Shown: positions 27,086 through 36,225 of the stretch, in pieces
Layout: every line of letters begins with the position of its first letter
Position numbering within the stretch: the first letter of the stretch is position 1
Assembly (NCBI GenBank): GCA_050247075.1
Contig: JBFWUW010000013.1
Span: forward strand, 1 to 64,000
DNA: 64,000 nt
DNA from: JBFWUW01 sp050247075
GTDB taxonomy: Bacteria; Planctomycetota; Planctomycetia; Pirellulales; JBFWUW01
Direction of reading: 5' to 3'
Notes under the pieces: model-generated
What the model was told of the DNA's origin: nothing
Seen by the model: only the letters and a program-made list of their open reading frames with translations
Databases searched by the model: none
Made by a program: the position numbers and the translations under genes

Positions 27086-27199
27086 GAGTCACCTCGTTCG
27101 TCGGGGGGCGGAAGAACATAGACTAACGCATCCACGCGCGGAACGGCAGCCGGACGACTCAAACTGTCTCACATTCACCCACTCGGCGAGGACGCACCA

Positions 27200-28246
27200 A
27201 TGCCCGAAAAAATCCCGGTGGCCATTATTACGCACGCCCAAGGCGCTCACCTGGGCGCGTACTTTCAGGCACTCGCCGCAGCGCCGGAGGTTGAAAGCGT
27301 GGTCCTGGCCGATCCCGATCTGGCCACGCAAGCCGCCGCGGAGAAGGCCCTGGGGACCAGGCTTAAAAAGACGTATCGCGATATCCAGCAGATGCTGCGG
27401 GAGGCGCGGCCCACGATGGCGCTGGTCAGCATGGAGGCCGCCCAGGCTCCGCCCGCCATCGATGCGGCGCTCGAAGCCGGCTGCCACGTCTTCGCCGAGA
27501 AGCCCGCCTGCGTGGAGGCGGAAGACTTCGCCAAATTGCTGGCCAAGGCCGACAGTAAGCACTTGCAGCTCATGCTGGCCTTGGCCAACCGGCTGCATCC
27601 CGCGGTGGCCGAGGCCCGCCGCCTGATCCAAGAGAGCAAGCTGGGGCACATCTACGGCATCAACGCCCATATCATCGCCGACCAGACCCGCCTGACCCGG
27701 CCCGAGTACCACCAGTCGTGGTTTGCCAGCAAAGCCAAGGCCGGCGGCGGACACCTGATCTGGCTGGGCATCCATTGGCTCGACCTGATGCTGTACATGA
27801 CCGGTCAACAGGTCCGCGACGTGACCGCGCTGACTGGCGTGGTGGGGGGCCAACCGATTGATGTCGAGGACGCCGCCGCCGTGGCCTTGCGGCTGAATGG
27901 CGGGGCGCTGGCCACGTTGATGTCGGGCTACTTCCTCGATCGGGGCTACCATTCGCACATTCAAATTTGGGGCGAACGGGGTTGGCTAAGGATGCACGTC
28001 ACCGAGGAGCTGCCGCTGGAGTGGTACAGCACGGCCGATTCGCCCGCCGGCGAAACGCCCCAAGTCCAGCGGTTCGAGATTCCCGCGGGCGACCGCGGTT
28101 ATTCCCCGTTCGTCCGCGCCGCCGTGCGGGCCTGCGCCGGCCTGCAACCGCCCCCCATCACCGGGACCGAGAGCCTGCACGTCTTGCAAACCATCTTCGC
28201 CGGCTACACCGCGGCTAGCACCGGCCAAACGCAACATCTGGCGTGA
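27200..28246 (+). CDS. Gfo/Idh/MocA family oxidoreductase
   Basis: 348 residues from ATG 27200. The first strand is IPVAIITHAQGAHLGAYFQAL, again a variant of the Gly-rich nucleotide-binding loop. HVFAEKPACVEAEDF carries the Glu-Lys-Pro motif near residue 100. GGGHLIWLGIHWLDLMLYMTG is the substrate-domain His region. This is a probable NAD(P)-dependent dehydrogenase of unknown sugar-like substrate. It is a different subfamily from the gene at 25806, judging by sequence. Confidence 0.9.
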   Translation: MPEKIPVAIITHAQGAHLGAYFQALAAAPEVESVVLADPDLATQAAAEKALGTRLKKTYRDIQQMLREARPTMALVSMEAAQAPPAIDAALEAGCHVFAEKPACVEAEDFAKLLAKADSKHLQLMLALANRLHPAVAEARRLIQESKLGHIYGINAHIIADQTRLTRPEYHQSWFASKAKAGGGHLIWLGIHWLDLMLYMTGQQVRDVTALTGVVGGQPIDVEDAAAVALRLNGGALATLMSGYFLDRGYHSHIQIWGERGWLRMHVTEELPLEWYSTADSPAGETPQVQRFEIPAGDRGYSPFVRAAVRACAGLQPPPITGTESLHVLQTIFAGYTAASTGQTQHLA

Positions 28247-28431
28247 CGGTTGTTTACTATCCGTTAAATCCGTGCTACCCGTGGTCCTTTATACTTTGTC
28301 CGGTTTTCCATTTCCTTGGCATGGGTAGCGGCGATTTCGCCGCCCGCGATTTCGCTTGCCTTTGCCCGCGAGTTGAGGCAATTTAATGCTGTTTCCCGGT
28401 TGCTCCCAGGCAGACTCGCGAGAAGAAATCC

Positions 28432-29268
28432 ATGAGATGTGGCCCGTTGTTGAAGACGCAGTTGGCCTTCCCGCTGGCGCTGGCCGTGGCATTGCTGGCA
28501 CCAACTCCTGGCCCCGCCGACGAGACCGCGCCGCAACCAGCGACCTTGGTGATCCGTCTGCCGGCCGAAGCCGAGCTGTTTGTGCAAGACAAAAAAATTA
28601 GCGGCAGCGGAGCCGAGCGGACCTTTCAATCGCCGCCGCTGAAGTCGGGCAAGAACTACAGTTACAACGTCCGCATCGTCTGGACCGTCGGCGGAAAACA
28701 ACAGCAGGCCCAGCACAAGGTCCCCATCAAGGCCGGCGAACGGGTGATTGTCAATTTCGTGGCCACGGCTGCCCAGCCCGCTCCGATGAACGATCCGCCC
28801 GTCGCCAAACCGGCTGCTCCGTCCACGGCTCCACCGGCCGGCCAAGATGGCGACCTAACGGCCGACGAGCAGGCCGTTCTCGACCTGACCAACAAAGAGC
28901 GGGCCAAGGCCGGCGGCAAGCCCCTTACCGCCAACGGCAAACTGACCGCGGCGGCCCGCGGGCATTCGGCCAACATGGCCAGGCAAAAGACGCTCAACCA
29001 CACGTTGGACGGCAAGCAGTTCTTTGAGCGCATCGCCGCGACCGGCTACCAAAGCGGTTACGCTGGCGAGAACATCGCCTACGGCGCGCGGACGGCCGAG
29101 GAGGTCATGAATATGTGGATGAACTCCCCCGGCCACAAGACCAACATCCTCAGCGAGAACTACCAACAGATCGGCATCGGTATTCGCGCCGCGGCGGACG
29201 GCACCAAGTACTACACGCAAGTCTTCGCCACCCCGTTGCCCCCAGCGGTCCCCCCGTCGCCAAAATGA
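28432..29268 (+). CDS. Exported protein with TIGR03000 and CAP (SCP/PR1) domains
   Basis: 278 residues. The signal peptide is about residues 1-30. Residues 38-112 match the planctomycete-only TIGR03000 domain (RLPAEAELFVQDKKISGSGA, then ERTFQSPPLKSG, ending in an R-x-x-V-x-F strand). A Pro/Ala linker follows, then a CAP domain from about 145: LDLTNKERAKAGGKPL, NHTLDGKQFFERI, GENIAYGARTAEEVM and MWMNSPGHKTNIL. CAP proteins are secreted; the tetrad residues (His, Glu, Glu, His) appear present. The stop TGA overlaps the ATG of the next gene (ATGA, 29265-29268), so translation is probably coupled to the ECF sigma factor. Confidence 0.92.
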   Translation: MRCGPLLKTQLAFPLALAVALLAPTPGPADETAPQPATLVIRLPAEAELFVQDKKISGSGAERTFQSPPLKSGKNYSYNVRIVWTVGGKQQQAQHKVPIKAGERVIVNFVATAAQPAPMNDPPVAKPAAPSTAPPAGQDGDLTADEQAVLDLTNKERAKAGGKPLTANGKLTAAARGHSANMARQKTLNHTLDGKQFFERIAATGYQSGYAGENIAYGARTAEEVMNMWMNSPGHKTNILSENYQQIGIGIRAAADGTKYYTQVFATPLPPAVPPSPK

Positions 29269-29861
29269 ACTCCGCCGAAGATGGTTCCGTTACGCATGCC
29301 TTCCGCCAGTTGCGGGCGGGGGATGCCGCCGCCGCCGGCCAGCTTTGGCAGCGGTACTTTCCACGGTTGATGGCGCTAGCCCGACAAGCCGTGGGAAACC
29401 GTGCCGGTCCCTTGGTCGATGCCGAGGACGCCGTGCAAAGCGCTTTCGTCAGCTTTTGGCGCGGCACCCAAGGGGGCATCTTCGACGCGGAACTGAACCG
29501 CGACGACCTGTGGAACCTGTTGGGCGTGGTTACGGTTCGCAAGGCCCTGAAATTGGCCCGCCGCGAACAAGCCCAAAAACGTGGCGGGGGCCGCGTGCAA
29601 AACGAGGCCGATATCACTCCGCAAGGCGACCGGCCTTTCTCCCTGGACGAGGCCCTGGGGCGGGTGCCCGTCCCAGAGTTTGATCTGATCTGCCAGGAGT
29701 TATTGCTCGCCTTGCCGGAGGATTTGCGCCCTTTCGCCCTGCTGCGGCTGATGGGTTACAAAGACCGCGAAGTGGCCGAAACCTTGCAATGCACGCAACG
29801 TAAGGTGGAGCGTAAGCTGCACTTAGTTCGACTGACCTGGGAGCGAGCATCATCTACATGA
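29265..29861 (+). CDS. ECF-type RNA polymerase sigma factor
   Basis: 198 residues from ATG 29265. The frame is open to 29115, but the ATG overlaps the upstream stop. Region 2 is visible as AGQLWQRYFPRLMALARQAV and DAEDAVQSAFVSFWRG; region 4 is a helix-turn-helix, LRLMGYKDREVAETLQCTQRKVERKL. It is of the Sigma70_ECF (PF07638) type common in planctomycetes, normally paired with a Ser/Thr kinase rather than an anti-sigma factor. The kinase gene starts 139 bp downstream on the same strand, so the pair may form one signalling unit. Confidence 0.9.
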   Translation: MNSAEDGSVTHAFRQLRAGDAAAAGQLWQRYFPRLMALARQAVGNRAGPLVDAEDAVQSAFVSFWRGTQGGIFDAELNRDDLWNLLGVVTVRKALKLARREQAQKRGGGRVQNEADITPQGDRPFSLDEALGRVPVPEFDLICQELLLALPEDLRPFALLRLMGYKDREVAETLQCTQRKVERKLHLVRLTWERASST

Positions 29862-30000
29862 ATGCCTGCGTGAAGAAAAATCGCCGGCGATTGTCGGAAA
29901 CGCTCACCGTTTGGGAATCTACTGTCAGAGTCCTATCAATCGTCCGTCAATCCGCCATGCCGCGCATCACATCTCAACCCGCCGCTTGCGGTGATCCGCC

Positions 30001-33000
30001 ATGAATGAAACACCCGCCGGTGATTTGTCGATCGCCCAGCGCGTGGACACGCTGTCCGACCGCTTCGAGGCCGAATTCACGTCGGGCAACCGGCCGAGGA
30101 TCGAGGCATTTTTGGCCGACGCGCCCGACTGGTTGCGGCAACCGTTGTTTGTCTCGCTGTTGGATCTGAAATTGGAGCTTCGCCGCCGGGCGGGCGACAA
30201 GCCGGCGGCCGCCGAGTACCAGCAGCGGTTTCCGCAATATCGGCAAGAGATTGAGCAGTCGTTCGCCCGGTTGGGGGCGGTCAAGCCGCCTTCCGAGCAA
30301 TCTTCCATTCGGCCGACCTCGGTCGAGACCGCACCGTTCGTGGCCGGTGCCCGCAACCCTGTCGCATCTGCGCCAAAGACACTGGGAAGATTTGAAATCC
30401 TTGACTTGTTGGGCGAGGGAGCCTTTGGTGCTGTTTACCGGGCGCGAGATCCCCAGTTGGACCGCGAGGTGGCCATCAAGGTGCCCCGCTCGGGCAGCCT
30501 GCCGACGGAGGAGGAGCGGCAGCGGTTTTTGCGCGAGGCCCGCTCCGCCGCCGGGTTGCATCATCCCAACATCTGCCCGGTGCATGAAGTCGGCACGCAC
30601 GAGGGACGCGACTACATCGTGATGGCCTATATCGATGGCAAGCCTCTCTCCAAATTCATCCAAGGCAAGGCCCCCCTCAGCGAGCGGCAGATCGCGGGGA
30701 CCGTGCGCAAGCTGGCCTTGGCCCTGGAGGAAGCCCACGCCCAAGGCATCGTCCATCGCGATCTCAAGCCGGCCAACGTCATGGTCAACCGCAAGGGAGA
30801 GCCGGTGATCATGGACTTCGGCCTGGCCCGCCGCGACAACTCCGGCGACGCCGTCATCAGCCAAAGCGGCCAGATCATGGGGACGCCGGCCTACATGTCG
30901 CCCGAGCAAGCCCGCGGCGACTCCAAGCATGTCGGCCCGCACGCCGACATCTACAGCTTGGGCGTGGTGTTGTACGAAATGCTCTGCGGCCAGCGGCCGT
31001 TCAAGGGGACGGTCACGGAAGTTATCGGGCAGATTCTGCATGTTGAACCGCCCCGTCCGGGCGACTTCAAACTGGGCATCTCCCCGCAATTAGAACTTAT
31101 CTGCCTGAAGGCGCTGGCCAAGGAACCCGCCCAGCGCTTCCAGTCGATGAAGCAGTTGGCCGCCGCGCTGGGCGACTTTTTGAAAGCCACGCAGGCCGCC
31201 GCCGCTCCCCGCGCGGCGGACCCAGTCCCTGCGCCAATGGCGCTGCCCGCCGAGGCCGGCCAAGCCGCCACGGAGTCCTACGGCGATCCGCTGCGGACCA
31301 GCCAGCTCGACCGGCTGGTGGCCGCGGTCTCTTCGGATGTCGAATCGAAAGTTCACCGGGCGGTGTCGCAAGCCGCCCACCAGGCGGCGTCGCGGCACAA
31401 AAGCCCGCCATGGTGGCTGATTCTTACCGGGGCTGGCGCGGCGGCACTTGTCTTGCTGGCGGCGATCTGGTTCTTCATCCGCAAGGATACCGTCACCGTC
31501 ATCGTTAATATCCCCGGCATCGACACCAAGGATCCGTCGCTGTCGTTCTTTTTAGACAAGCGGCAAGTGCCGGCAGAGGAGTTCTTGACACCGATCGAAC
31601 TGCTCCCCGGCGAACACGAATTAATCGTCAACAAGGACGACAAGCTCTTCAAGCGGTTCTTGTTCAACGTCGGCAAGGCCGACAACCAACCGGTGGTGGT
31701 GCAAGATGTGACGCCCGTGAATGAACCGATCGAGGTGGCTGGACCACCCGTCGAGGATGGCTTCTTGGACCTCTTTAATGGCCAAGACCTGGCCAACTGG
31801 CAAATCATGGAGTCCGAGACGCCGCCGGGCAGTTCCCAACGCTTCACGCTCCAAAAGCCGGCGGCCGGTGGCTGGGAGGTCCGCGACGGCAATCTCGTCT
31901 GTGCGACCAAAAATCCTGGGTGGCTGAAGTCCAAACAGACCTTTGGCGATTTCACGCTTCAACTGGAATTCAAACTGCCGCCCGGTGGCAACAGCGGCAT
32001 CTACTTTCGCACGTTGGAGCAAGGGCATATCTCGAAAGTGGGCATGGAGGCGCAACTCGTCGACGAATCGCGCGACGACGTAAAGCCGATGGCCCCCCAG
32101 TTCCACACCGGCGCAATCCACGGCATCGCCGGTCCCACGGCCCAAGTTCCCACCCCCACCAATACCTGGCATACCCTGGAGCTCGACTGCCAGGGCGACG
32201 CCATCACCGTCAAGCTGAACGGCACCATCGTCACGCAAGCCGATCTCAAGACAATACCCGCGGCGCAGGGCCGGCCGCGTTCTGGGTTCATCGGCATCTC
32301 CAACTGGGCTGGCGAGGCCGACGGGGCCGCCTTCCGCGATATCCGCATTCGCCAGTACCCCGCCGTGGCCGCCAGCGATGGCTGGATCGAACTCTTCAAT
32401 GGCCAAGACCTGGCCGGCTGGGCTTCGGAAAAAACGGGCCAGCCGATGGGGGCCAAGGTTGAAAACGGCTACATCCAAATAATTCCCGGACAGGGAAGCA
32501 GTATCGTCACCACGCAAGACTTTCCACTCGACTTGGAAATGCACGCCGAGTTCTGGCTGCCCGACGAGCGGCCAAAAAACGGCCAACGCAGCAACAGCGG
32601 CATCTACCTGCACGGCCGGCACGAAATTCAGATCTGCGACAGTTTTGAGAACGACACAATCCCCAATCCCAAGAACGGGTGCGGGGCCTTGTATGGCGAG
32701 ATCGCGCCGCTGCCCGGCGGTCCCCTGCCGCCGGAAACCTGGCAATCGTTCGACATCGTCCTCCGCGGCCCGCGGGTGGACGCCAACAAGCAGGTCACCA
32801 CGCCGGGCCGGCTGACGTTGACCCACAACGGCAAAAAGGTGATCGACAATGCCCCTTTTTCCAATCTTGGCGGCGGTTTGCGCCACAACGAAAACTTCGG
32901 CCAGCCCGGCCCGATCATGCTGCAACAACACGGCTCTGCCGTGCGGTTCCGCAATCTGCGGGTGCGGCCCCTGGTGGAACAGGCAGCCGCCGGCGACTGG

Positions 33001-33591
33001 CGGCCGCTAATGGACCTGGCCGAGTTCGGCCGTTGGGATGGCTTGAAAGGCCTGTGGTCCTTTCAAGATGGAGTACTGACGGGGCGCGCACCGCAAGAAG
33101 GTACCACCAATACGTTCTTGTTCAGCCCACAGCCATTGGGCGATTTTGAATTCAAGTGCCAGGTTCGGCTGGCGGAAGGGGACAACTCCGGCATCCAGGT
33201 TCGCAGCGAGGCCATCGACAAGGCCAAGTGGCAAGCCCGCGGACCGCAAGCCGACATGGGCCAGAAGGCCGAGAATACCTGGGGGGGCTTGTATGGCGAG
33301 CAGTTGGCCGGCTGGCTGCTCAAGCCGTCTAACCCGCCGACGATCGCCGGCGGCCAATGGGCCGACTACTCCATCAAGTGCGTGGGCAATCGCGTTACGA
33401 TCCAGGTCAACGGGCAAACCACGGTCGATGGTGACGTGCCCGAGATGGCCCCCAACGGGCTGCTGGCGTTTCAGATCCACGCTAAGAACCAACAGGCGGT
33501 CGAGTTCCGCGACATGCAAATCCGCGATCTGCCGGCGGCATCGCCAGCCATTCCCGTTGATGCAACAATCAATCCAACGACCGATCGCTAG
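30001..33591 (+). CDS. Transmembrane Ser/Thr protein kinase with three DUF1080 domains
   Basis: 1196 residues. The kinase domain covers about 128-390: P-loop GEGAFGAVY (137-145), Lys160 in VAIKVPR, HRDLKPANVMVN (catalytic Asp254), DFG at about 272, and the GTPAYMSPEQARG activation segment. A membrane helix lies at about 470-494 (WWLILTGAGAAALVLLAAIW). The remainder is extracytoplasmic: a short PEGA-like beta region, then three DUF1080 (concanavalin-like) domains near 586-790, 793-990 and 998-1185, each starting (L/F)x-LFNGQDLAxW or a decayed form. DUF1080 is found in 3-keto-glycoside hydrolases and binding domains, so the kinase may sense a carbohydrate. The sigma-factor gene is immediately upstream. 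Confidence 0.93.
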   Translation: MNETPAGDLSIAQRVDTLSDRFEAEFTSGNRPRIEAFLADAPDWLRQPLFVSLLDLKLELRRRAGDKPAAAEYQQRFPQYRQEIEQSFARLGAVKPPSEQSSIRPTSVETAPFVAGARNPVASAPKTLGRFEILDLLGEGAFGAVYRARDPQLDREVAIKVPRSGSLPTEEERQRFLREARSAAGLHHPNICPVHEVGTHEGRDYIVMAYIDGKPLSKFIQGKAPLSERQIAGTVRKLALALEEAHAQGIVHRDLKPANVMVNRKGEPVIMDFGLARRDNSGDAVISQSGQIMGTPAYMSPEQARGDSKHVGPHADIYSLGVVLYEMLCGQRPFKGTVTEVIGQILHVEPPRPGDFKLGISPQLELICLKALAKEPAQRFQSMKQLAAALGDFLKATQAAAAPRAADPVPAPMALPAEAGQAATESYGDPLRTSQLDRLVAAVSSDVESKVHRAVSQAAHQAASRHKSPPWWLILTGAGAAALVLLAAIWFFIRKDTVTVIVNIPGIDTKDPSLSFFLDKRQVPAEEFLTPIELLPGEHELIVNKDDKLFKRFLFNVGKADNQPVVVQDVTPVNEPIEVAGPPVEDGFLDLFNGQDLANWQIMESETPPGSSQRFTLQKPAAGGWEVRDGNLVCATKNPGWLKSKQTFGDFTLQLEFKLPPGGNSGIYFRTLEQGHISKVGMEAQLVDESRDDVKPMAPQFHTGAIHGIAGPTAQVPTPTNTWHTLELDCQGDAITVKLNGTIVTQADLKTIPAAQGRPRSGFIGISNWAGEADGAAFRDIRIRQYPAVAASDGWIELFNGQDLAGWASEKTGQPMGAKVENGYIQIIPGQGSSIVTTQDFPLDLEMHAEFWLPDERPKNGQRSNSGIYLHGRHEIQICDSFENDTIPNPKNGCGALYGEIAPLPGGPLPPETWQSFDIVLRGPRVDANKQVTTPGRLTLTHNGKKVIDNAPFSNLGGGLRHNENFGQPGPIMLQQHGSAVRFRNLRVRPLVEQAAAGDWRPLMDLAEFGRWDGLKGLWSFQDGVLTGRAPQEGTTNTFLFSPQPLGDFEFKCQVRLAEGDNSGIQVRSEAIDKAKWQARGPQADMGQKAENTWGGLYGEQLAGWLLKPSNPPTIAGGQWADYSIKCVGNRVTIQVNGQTTVDGDVPEMAPNGLLAFQIHAKNQQAVEFRDMQIRDLPAASPAIPVDATINPTTDR

Positions 33592-33684
33592 GCACCATTG
33601 ATTCCGTGGATCGCCAAGTGCAGCTCGTTGAACCTTGCTTATTTTAATTCCTTGAGACTGCCTCTTTACTCAGGTAACGCCACC

Positions 33685-34590
33685 ATGCTCGACCGCCGCG
33701 CTCTTGTACTGTTGTTGGCCGTTGGTTTGTTTCCATCGTTGCCCGCATTCTCCCAAGGCCGCTATGGCGGCATTCCTTTTCCCACCACCCGGCAAATGAT
33801 GGCCCGCGTGGAGGACAAGAAAATGCTGCTGTGGGAAACCATCACCAGGTTTGTCTACGAGGAGCGATCCCGCACCGTGAAGGTTAAGGTGGAAGACAAA
33901 GAAGAGGAACGGACAGAGACCTACACCGTGAGCAAGCCGGTCTGGGAAATCAAAATGCATGAGGTCGAACTAGCCAAGGTGAAGGCCTTCGGCACCGGCC
34001 GCCAGCCGATCAAGCAGCGCCGGCTGGCCAATCAACTGGCGGAAGGCCGCCCGGTGCTGGTGGCCGACCCCAATACCAAGATCGACCCCCGATACCTGGA
34101 ACTAGTGAGCGACGACGCCATCTTCATCCTATTGCCGCCGCCAGAGGGACCGGCCGTGCTTGCCGCGCCCCCGCCTCCCGGCACCAACCCGCCCGCCGGC
34201 CCGGAACCGCCCCCGCTTCCCCGGGGGATGCCCCCCTTGGCGGTCCAGGCCTCGCTGAACGGTGACGACACGGTGGAAGTCAAACGCCGGTTCGTGTTCA
34301 ACACAATCAAGACCGGCTACCTGACGCGCGGCGAGGGAGACAAGTCCCAGTTGGTCCCCGCTACCATCAAACAGATCGACCGGCAAGAAACCGTTCAAGA
34401 ATTCAAAGTCGATTCCGTGCGGACATTCACCGCGGCGGGCGAGGAAATCTCCGCCGACGAATTGCGGCAACGGCTGGGGAAAGAAACAACCGTGCTCGTC
34501 TCCGGCGACGGCCGTCCGGTCGATCCGGGATATCTGCGAATCATCCGAGAAGATGCCTTGGTTCTGGTCGTGCCGTTCTCACCGAATTGA
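33685..34590 (+). CDS. Exported protein with two copies of an unassigned module (first paralogue)
   Basis: 301 residues from ATG 33685 (MLDRRALVLLLAVGLFPSLP, a signal peptide). The open frame begins at 33598. Two modules of about 57 residues lie at 97-153 and 243-301. Each runs: a beta segment (VKAF or VRTF), then xISAxELxxRL or its counterpart, then xVLVxxDxxxIDPxYL, then a terminal (L/F)-V-L-x-x-P. The intervening part is Pro-rich (PPPEGPAVLAAPPPPG) and a beta segment. The next gene has the same layout. I do not recognise the module. Confidence 0.75.
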   Translation: MLDRRALVLLLAVGLFPSLPAFSQGRYGGIPFPTTRQMMARVEDKKMLLWETITRFVYEERSRTVKVKVEDKEEERTETYTVSKPVWEIKMHEVELAKVKAFGTGRQPIKQRRLANQLAEGRPVLVADPNTKIDPRYLELVSDDAIFILLPPPEGPAVLAAPPPPGTNPPAGPEPPPLPRGMPPLAVQASLNGDDTVEVKRRFVFNTIKTGYLTRGEGDKSQLVPATIKQIDRQETVQEFKVDSVRTFTAAGEEISADELRQRLGKETTVLVSGDGRPVDPGYLRIIREDALVLVVPFSPN

Positions 34591-34642
34591 TCGCCAAGCC
34601 TGTTAACGAACAACCCCTCGTCCCACGTTCAGGAGTACCAAC

Positions 34643-35854
34643 ATGAAAAGAGCCTTGTTCGCGGAATTGTTATTGGCGGGTTTGTTATTGGGGGCTTTGC
34701 CCCTTCCCCGTATCGTGCTGGCCGATATTTTCACGCCGGCGGACGACTGCGGGTTTGGCCTGCCGGGCCAAGGGGGGACGCGGCAAATGAGCGCCATCTG
34801 CCGAAACGAGGAAGTCATCTTGACCTATACGGTGGTGTATCAAGTCTGCGAACTCCATACCGAAAAGGTCAGCGTGGAGGTCGATGGAAAGACCGTCTTC
34901 AAGGAGGTCCAGAAGTGCGTCACCAAGTCCGTGCCCGAGACCAAGTTGCGAAAGGTGCCGCTGGATGGGGTCAAGGCCTACGGCTTGGATCGCAAGAAAG
35001 TCAGTGCCAGGCAACTCAAGAAGCGCCTGGGCGACCCAACCACGGTGCTGGTCTGCGAGGAAGATCAAAAGATCGACGCGGCCTACGTGAAATTGGCCGC
35101 GCCAGAGACCCTGGTGCTGCTGCTTCCCAAACCACAAGCGCATGGGTTCGGTGCGCCAGCTCCGGCGCCACAACCGTTGCCCAGTCCCCAGCCGGCCGCC
35201 GCGCCAGCGCCAGCACCGCAACCAGTCCCCGCGCCCGCGCCACGGCCGGCCGCCCCCGCCCCCGCGCCGGTGGCTCAGCCGGTCCCCGTTCCGGCGGCTG
35301 CGCCGGTTGCTCCGGAAGGCGCGCCGCCAGCCGGCCAGCCCACGCCGCCGGCCGTTGCCGCTCCGGGCCGTTCCGCGGCGGCGTCGCTGGCCGAACCGTT
35401 GGCCGCCACGGCGCGCATCGCCGACGGCCTGCTGCAGTTGCGGCGCAGCGTGACCAGCACGCGGCAGTCGGTCATGACCGTCACCTTGGAAAGGGACGGC
35501 AGCGTCTCGCAAGCGACGAGCGCTTTGAATTACACCTCGCGGCAAGAGCAGACGGTGGCCTACTCGGCCTTGGCGGCCAAGGCTTCCACCAAGGATGGCG
35601 AGGAACTATCGGCCGAGGAATTGGCCGAGCGGCTGGCGGACGACGCTCCGGTGCTGCTCTCCGCCGATGGCCAGGAAATCCATCCGAATTACCTGAAAAT
35701 CATTCGCGACGACGCCATTTTGATCCGCGTTCCCCTGCCACCACCCCCCATGCCCATGATGAACCCGGACATGCCGCCTCCACAACCAGATGGGACGCCA
35801 CTGGCGCCGCCGCAAGCCAACGGGCTTGGCCATCCATGCAATAAATTGTCATAG
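34643..35854 (+). CDS. Exported Pro/Ala-rich protein with two copies of the same module (second paralogue)
   Basis: 403 residues from ATG 34643. The signal peptide covers about 1-28. The first module is at 108-164 (starting DGVKAYGLDRKKVSARQLKK); the second is at 309-367 (GEELSAEELAERLADDAPVL and on). Between them lies a Pro/Ala/Gln linker of about 80 residues. The end is Met/Pro-rich. The arrangement mirrors the preceding gene, so the two are tandem duplicates separated by 52 bp. Both follow the kinase gene on the same strand and could be part of its regulon or surface complex. Confidence 0.75.
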   Translation: MKRALFAELLLAGLLLGALPLPRIVLADIFTPADDCGFGLPGQGGTRQMSAICRNEEVILTYTVVYQVCELHTEKVSVEVDGKTVFKEVQKCVTKSVPETKLRKVPLDGVKAYGLDRKKVSARQLKKRLGDPTTVLVCEEDQKIDAAYVKLAAPETLVLLLPKPQAHGFGAPAPAPQPLPSPQPAAAPAPAPQPVPAPAPRPAAPAPAPVAQPVPVPAAAPVAPEGAPPAGQPTPPAVAAPGRSAAASLAEPLAATARIADGLLQLRRSVTSTRQSVMTVTLERDGSVSQATSALNYTSRQEQTVAYSALAAKASTKDGEELSAEELAERLADDAPVLLSADGQEIHPNYLKIIRDDAILIRVPLPPPPMPMMNPDMPPPQPDGTPLAPPQANGLGHPCNKLS

Positions 35855-35874
35855 ATATTATAACAAAATAACGT

Positions 35875-35903
35875 TGACATAAACACATTAACATGGTAGG
35901 GTC
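35875..35903 (+). promoter_or_regulatory. Promoter-like sequence in an AT-rich island
   Basis: TTGACA followed by 17 bases and TAGGGT, inside an unusually AT-rich 50-bp patch of a GC-rich window. The -35 hexamer is perfect and the -10 is weak. An ATG follows directly, but no convincing gene does. Confidence 0.3.
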
Positions 35904-36225
35904 ATGGCCAGCGGTTCCGCGCGCCGACGTGGCTCTTGCACGTCCTGCGGGCGCGAAGCCCCCAAACCGCCCAAGCATCGTCGTCCGCCGCGTGCTCGAA
36001 CTGCATGGCCGTGGCGGGCGAACGATCGGGCGGGTCACTTATTACGGCTACCGTTGCCGGCTGTTCGGCCAACTTGGGTGCGACCTCTTTCTCGCCGCTC
36101 CCACCGCCGACCGGTACGCGACACGGGGCCTGTTCATATTTTTTGAAACGCGGTCGTCGCGCGGGGCGCTGTCGGTGCGCGCTGGGCCTGGAGGAGCCGT
36201 CTTCTGGCGGCGCAGGCCACAATCG

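Noticed and set aside
29974..31089. Minus-strand ORF of 371 codons
   Set aside because: Antisense to the kinase domain.
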